NCBI GenBank assembly: GCA_016931085.1
Contig: JAFGFO010000024.1
Coordinates: 1-9,978, forward strand
Direction: 5' to 3'
Length of the DNA stretch: 9,978 bases
Source: Thermoflexales bacterium
GTDB lineage: Bacteria; Chloroflexota; Anaerolineae; Fen-1058
Below the pieces are notes generated by a model. That model made no database searches. It was not told the DNA's origin and was given only the letters and a program-made list of their open reading frames with translations. Shown in pieces: positions 7,009 to 9,978 of this stretch; position 1 is the stretch's first letter; each line of letters opens with the position of its first letter. A program made the translations under genes and the position numbers.

Positions 7009-7956
7009 TTATGCGAGCTTGCCGATCTCTAGCTCGGTGCGCTCCATGATCTCGGCCAGGACAGCCTGGGCCGTGCGCCCGCGCAGTTGGCTCTCGGGCC
7101 GGATGATGAGCCGGTGCGCCAACGCCAGGCCTGCCAGCGCCTTGACGTCGTCTGGGATGATGTACTCGCGCCCGCGCAGCGCCGCCAACGCCTGGGCGGT
7201 CTTGTAAAGCGCCAGTGAGCCGCGCGGGCTGGCGCCCAAGGCCACGTCCGGATGGGTGCGCGTGGCCCGCACGATGTTCAGGATGTAGCGCTCCAGCGAC
7301 TCGTCCACGTGAACGTCGGTGACCGCCTCGTGCAAGGCAAGCAGCTCGTTCCCATCCACCACTTGCTGCACGGTCTCGATCGGGTGCTGTTTCTTGAGCT
7401 GGCGCAGGATGCGCCCCTCGTCTTCCAGCTCCGGGTAGCCCAGCGACAGGCGGATCAGGAAGCGATCCAGTTGAGCCTCGGGCAGCGGGAAAGTGCCCTC
7501 GTATTCGATCGGGTTCTGGGTCGCCAACACCAGGAACGGCGCCGGCAGCCCGCGCGTGACGCCGTCCACCGTGACCTGCTGCTCCTGCATCGCTTCCAGC
7601 AGCGCGGCCTGGGTGCGGGGGGTGGCGCGATTGATCTCGTCGGTCAGGAGGATGTTGACAAAAACCGGCCCCGGCCGGAAATCAAAGCTGCTGTTTTGCT
7701 GGTTGAACACGCTCACGCCGGTGATGTCGTTGGGCAGCAAATCGGGCGTGCACTGCAGGCGCTTGAAACTGATGCCCATGCTGGCCGCCGCCGCGCGCGC
7801 CAGCATGGTTTTGCCGGTGCCGGGCACGTCCTCGATCAGCACGTGCCCCTGGCACAGCATGGCCACCAGCAGCCACTCGATCTGCGTCTGCTTGCCGACG
7901 ATGACGGTTTCAATGTTGCCGATGACGCGCTCGGCAAATTGCGTGACAGTTGTCAT
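7009..7956 (-). CDS. MoxR-family AAA+ ATPase
   Basis: This 315-residue protein is full length for the MoxR family (usually just over 300). Walker A is PGTGKT at 45-50, in the family context LIEDVPGTGKTMLARA. Walker B is ILLTDEINRA with D106 and E107. Sensor 1 is ATQNP with N148. LPEAQLDRF (158-166) carries the probable arginine finger R165. The C-terminal lid has the GASPRGSLALYK sensor-2 motif. MoxR ATPases are cytoplasmic, form hexamers, and are believed to act as chaperones that remodel vWA-domain partners; the DUF58 protein encoded next is the likely partner. The ATG at 7956 has GGAG seven bases upstream. A perfect palindrome lies 29 bases further upstream, between this gene and the GH13 gene, and may separate the two transcriptionally. 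The gap to the DUF58 gene contains the GAAAC array but no clear terminator, so one transcript with the downstream genes is likely. The ATPase call is firm; the client is inferred. Confidence 0.95.
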   Translation of the reverse strand: MTTVTQFAERVIGNIETVIVGKQTQIEWLLVAMLCQGHVLIEDVPGTGKTMLARAAAASMGISFKRLQCTPDLLPNDITGVSVFNQQNSSFDFRPGPVFVNILLTDEINRATPRTQAALLEAMQEQQVTVDGVTRGLPAPFLVLATQNPIEYEGTFPLPEAQLDRFLIRLSLGYPELEDEGRILRQLKKQHPIETVQQVVDGNELLALHEAVTDVHVDESLERYILNIVRATRTHPDVALGASPRGSLALYKTAQALAALRGREYIIPDDVKALAGLALAHRLIIRPESQLRGRTAQAVLAEIMERTELEIGKLA

Positions 7957-7963
7957 GGCCTGA

Positions 7964-7967
7964 CTCC
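7964..7967 (-). promoter_or_regulatory. Ribosome-binding site of moxR
   Basis: GGAG on the minus strand lies seven bases before the ATG at 7956. It is the clearest ribosome-binding site in the cluster and fixes the moxR start. Confidence 0.6.
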
Positions 7968-7985
7968 AGTGCGAGCCCCAAAAGG

Positions 7986-8013
7986 GTAGGGGCGGTTCGC
8001 GAACCGCCCCTAC
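7986..8013. repeat. Perfect 28-base palindrome (REP-like)
   Basis: The left arm GTAGGGGCGGTTCG (7986-7999) is followed directly by its exact reverse complement (8000-8013). It starts ten bases past the stop of the GH13 gene and ends before the moxR ribosome-binding site. On the minus strand it is followed by CCCTTTTGGGG, not by a long T-run, so it is not a textbook intrinsic terminator, although a stem this stable could stop or stabilise transcripts. Palindromes of the form GTAGGGGCG...CGCCCCTAC are, from memory, dispersed in many environmental bacterial genomes. Confidence 0.85.
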
Positions 8014-8022
8014 GGGTGCGTG

Positions 8023-9978
8023 TTAGCCCTGTTTCACCACCTCGAGCAGCTTCTCGACCTGGTAACCGGACTTGAGCTCGGCCTGCTGCAAGCGCTCGAT
8101 CAGCTCGTAGCAGGCGACGATGTCTTCGACCACCTGGGCGGCCGTGGCTTCCACGGCCGCCGTGGCTTCTACGGCCGTCATCGCCAGCAGCCACCAGCAC
8201 AGCCGGTCAAAGGCTTCCTTGTTGAACCACAAGACGCCGCGGTGGCGATTCACCTGCAAGAATTGTTGCACGTCCCCATCCTTCAACCAGTCTTCTACGA
8301 TGTGGTAGGCTGGGTTCTTGGCTTCTCGTATAGCAGACCAGCGCGGTTGGGTGATGAGAACTTTGCCGATCGCCGCAGCCCGCCAGGCTGATTCTCCATC
8401 CAGTCCCAGGTCCTCCAGCGTACCTGCCACGATCTTGCCCAGCAGCCATTCGTCGACCAGGCTGCGGCTGTGCTGCTCGAAATCCTGCTCGGCGATGACC
8501 TGGCCCAGGCGATGGGTGAACGACCAACTCAGCAGGCTGCTCCAGGCCAGCCGGTCCAGTCCGGCATACAGATGTTGGTAGGCGGCCGTGTACCTGGCGG
8601 CCGCCGCTGGGAAGCGGCTGTCCAGCGCCGGCAGTCGCAGCACGGCGCTGAGACGCTGCCCGACTTGTCGTGCGATGAGCGTCTCGTCTCCGCTGCCGCC
8701 GGCGAATTGCTTGGTCTCGCGCAGCAGCGCGGCTAGCTTTTGCTCGACATCGTTCAAGACAGTCGCCCGGTCGAGGATCTCCACCGGCGCGTCGGCTGCC
8801 GGCTCTGGGCCGGCGTCCTCTGTCAATTCGAAATCCGCGCCGAGCGTCTGATCTCCAAGTTCCCGCAACGCCAGCAAGCGGCGGAACATACGCGCGTTGA
8901 CCAGCTCTTTGAATTGGTCGTGAACGGGCCGCAAAAAGATTTCTTTGATAGCTTCCTGGATGCTGGGCACCCCGCGCCCAGCCAGGTAATCCGTCAGGTG
9001 GGCGTATTGGTGCCACTCGTTATCCTGCAGCTCGCGAAAGTCCACAAAGACGTGGTACTTGTACGCTCCCAGCTCGACGTACAGCCCCTGTTCGAACAAG
9101 GCTTTGCTGCGCCGGATGTACTCCAGGCCGAGGGAGTGATCCCGAAAGATGCAAAAGTAATTGTCGTCGGCGTGCAGGCCCAGGCCATCGCCCAGGTTCT
9201 TTTGCACGAGTGTCCGTTCGTCACCCGAGCCGGTCTTGACCGAATAGGCCGCCGAGTTTCGGATCCAGCCCTTGGCCTCGGCAAAGCGGTTGTGATAAAT
9301 GACCAGCCCTCGCTCGTCCCCATTCCGGTTCGAGTAAGCGAACACGTCTTCGTTGACGTGGCCTTCGGGGGCGTAAAAGTCGTACAGCAAAAAGTTGTCG
9401 ACGTGGGCAAACACGCGCCGGTGATGCAGCAGCGGGAAGATCTCTCGCTCGTGCCGCTCGATCAGGCGTTGGTCCGGCTGCTCGTCCCAATAGGCGCGCC
9501 GGTATTCCATGCCATACTTTTCGGTAAAGCCTTCGATTTGGCCGTGGCCGAACATGGGCAGCCCCGGCATGGTGGACAGCATGAGGCAGACGCCAAAGTA
9601 CTTGTCGTCTTTGCCGAATTGATCGACAGCGGTGCGCTCGTCGGGATTGTTCATAAAGTTCACGTAGCGCTTGAGCACCTCTGGGTCGAATTCCAGCGTG
9701 TTCTTGATGACCAGCCGGTATTCGGCGTTTTTCTCGTCACGCAGCATGTTCATAAACGCGCTGTTGTAGACGCGGTGCATGCCCAGCGTGCGGACAAAGT
9801 AGCCCTCCATCAGCCAGAAAGCCTCGGCCAGCAGCAGCGTGTCCGGCACCTCGGCGGCCACCCGGTCGACCACCTCGCGCCAGAACTCGACCGGCATGGC
9901 GGCGTCGAGCTGCTCGCGCGTGATGCCGTGCTCGGCCCGCGAGGGGATGGCGCCGCCGGTGCCCGGCTGCGGGAACCA
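8023..9978 (-). CDS. GH13-like alpha-amylase superfamily enzyme, 5' end outside the window
   Basis: The reading frame is open to the right edge, giving 651 visible residues, so the ATG at 9897 is not the true start: upstream codons continue the fold (residues 1-27, WFPQPGTGGAIPSR...). The fragment begins in the second half of a (beta/alpha)8 barrel. LLLAEAFW contains the expected acid/base Glu (E52). NFMNNPDERTA contains the third catalytic Asp (D113), and MPGLPMFGHGQ matches the PG-x-P...GQ segment after strand 7. The usual GH13 motif N-H-D reads N-P-D here, and the Glu motif is EAF; both recall GlgE (GH13_3) more than classical amylases. The nucleophile Asp of strand 4 lies outside the window. 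About 400 residues follow the barrel, mostly helical and charged, with no domain I recognise; near the end is a VEATAA duplication. Likely role: glucan hydrolysis or transfer, cytoplasmic or not undetermined. It is the first gene of the minus-strand series but is separated from moxR by a palindrome. Confidence 0.8.
   Translation of the reverse strand, partial: WFPQPGTGGAIPSRAEHGITREQLDAAMPVEFWREVVDRVAAEVPDTLLLAEAFWLMEGYFVRTLGMHRVYNSAFMNMLRDEKNAEYRLVIKNTLEFDPEVLKRYVNFMNNPDERTAVDQFGKDDKYFGVCLMLSTMPGLPMFGHGQIEGFTEKYGMEYRRAYWDEQPDQRLIERHEREIFPLLHHRRVFAHVDNFLLYDFYAPEGHVNEDVFAYSNRNGDERGLVIYHNRFAEAKGWIRNSAAYSVKTGSGDERTLVQKNLGDGLGLHADDNYFCIFRDHSLGLEYIRRSKALFEQGLYVELGAYKYHVFVDFRELQDNEWHQYAHLTDYLAGRGVPSIQEAIKEIFLRPVHDQFKELVNARMFRRLLALRELGDQTLGADFELTEDAGPEPAADAPVEILDRATVLNDVEQKLAALLRETKQFAGGSGDETLIARQVGQRLSAVLRLPALDSRFPAAAARYTAAYQHLYAGLDRLAWSSLLSWSFTHRLGQVIAEQDFEQHSRSLVDEWLLGKIVAGTLEDLGLDGESAWRAAAIGKVLITQPRWSAIREAKNPAYHIVEDWLKDGDVQQFLQVNRHRGVLWFNKEAFDRLCWWLLAMTAVEATAAVEATAAQVVEDIVACYELIERLQQAELKSGYQVEKLLEVVKQG
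8137..8176. repeat. 18-base tandem duplication with an 11-bp hairpin inside the GH13 gene
   Basis: Bases 8141-8158 and 8159-8176 are two copies of an 18-base unit (GCCGTGGCTTCCACGGCC) differing at one position (C8152 versus T8170). In the protein they give two consecutive VEATAA-type units. The first copy is palindromic: arms 8137-8147 and 8151-8161 are exact reverse complements around a CTT loop, an 11-bp stem. The second copy has one mismatch in the equivalent stem. This is replication-slippage-type expansion of a palindromic unit within coding sequence, kept in frame. Confidence 0.8.

Noticed and set aside
7252..7989. A 245-codon open frame on the plus strand over moxR
   Set aside because: It is the antisense of a gene with every AAA+ motif intact. 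The product is rich in Gln, Arg, His and Gly with no fold signature, typical of shadow frames in GC-rich DNA.
8207..9016. A 269-codon minus-strand frame inside the GH13 gene
   Set aside because: It overlaps the real reading frame on the same strand in another phase. Its product is Arg/Ala/Gly-rich with no motif.
8023..9897. The GH13-like gene starting at the ATG at 9897
   Set aside because: The frame stays open to 9978, and the upstream residues continue the barrel sequence; a GH13 enzyme also needs its first catalytic strands, which must lie to the right of the window.

Overview
The window looks like a chromosomal segment from a Chloroflexota bacterium, probably Anaerolineae or a relative. 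This rests on three things: a giant secreted beta-propeller/FnIII/DUF11 protein ending in the C-terminal motif VYLPLV-A-R-H, which I recall as typical of exported proteins in that phylum; the style of the domains in that protein; and the MoxR/DUF58/DUF4129 genes beside a GH13-type enzyme. The assignment is inferred from memory of these families, not from a database search.

Layout. The left 112 bases hold a small hairpin and an AT-richer upstream region with three TTGAC/GTCAA half-sites. Bases 113-4060 (+) encode one secreted 1315-residue multidomain protein: signal peptide, six TolB/PD40-type propeller units, two FnIII-like domains, a carboxypeptidase-regulatory-like domain, a jelly roll that appears to be split by an eight-unit propeller, a DUF11 domain and the YLPLV tail. 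A 126-base convergent intergenic gap follows.

Everything from 4187 to the right edge lies on the minus strand. In transcription order it is: a GH13-like glycosidase or glucanotransferase (5' end cut by the window edge), a MoxR-type AAA+ ATPase, a DUF58 protein, and a polytopic membrane protein with a C-terminal DUF4129 domain. The last two are coupled by a 4-base GTGA start/stop overlap. MoxR-DUF58-DUF4129 is a known kind of module in which the ATPase is thought to act on the vWA-like DUF58 partner and the membrane protein. The transglutaminase that often accompanies DUF4129 is absent between these genes and from the downstream side.

Non-coding structure includes a perfect 28-base palindrome between the GH13 gene and moxR, phased GAAAC heptamer repeats just after both the moxR and DUF4129 stop codons, and an 18-base tandem duplication forming a strong hairpin inside the 3' end of the GH13 gene. 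I saw no tRNA, rRNA, CRISPR array, transposase or phage gene. No complete new defence or biosynthetic system is evident. The most unusual items are the nested-propeller architecture, the GH13 protein's GlgE-like motifs with a long unrecognised C-terminal region, and the repeat families.
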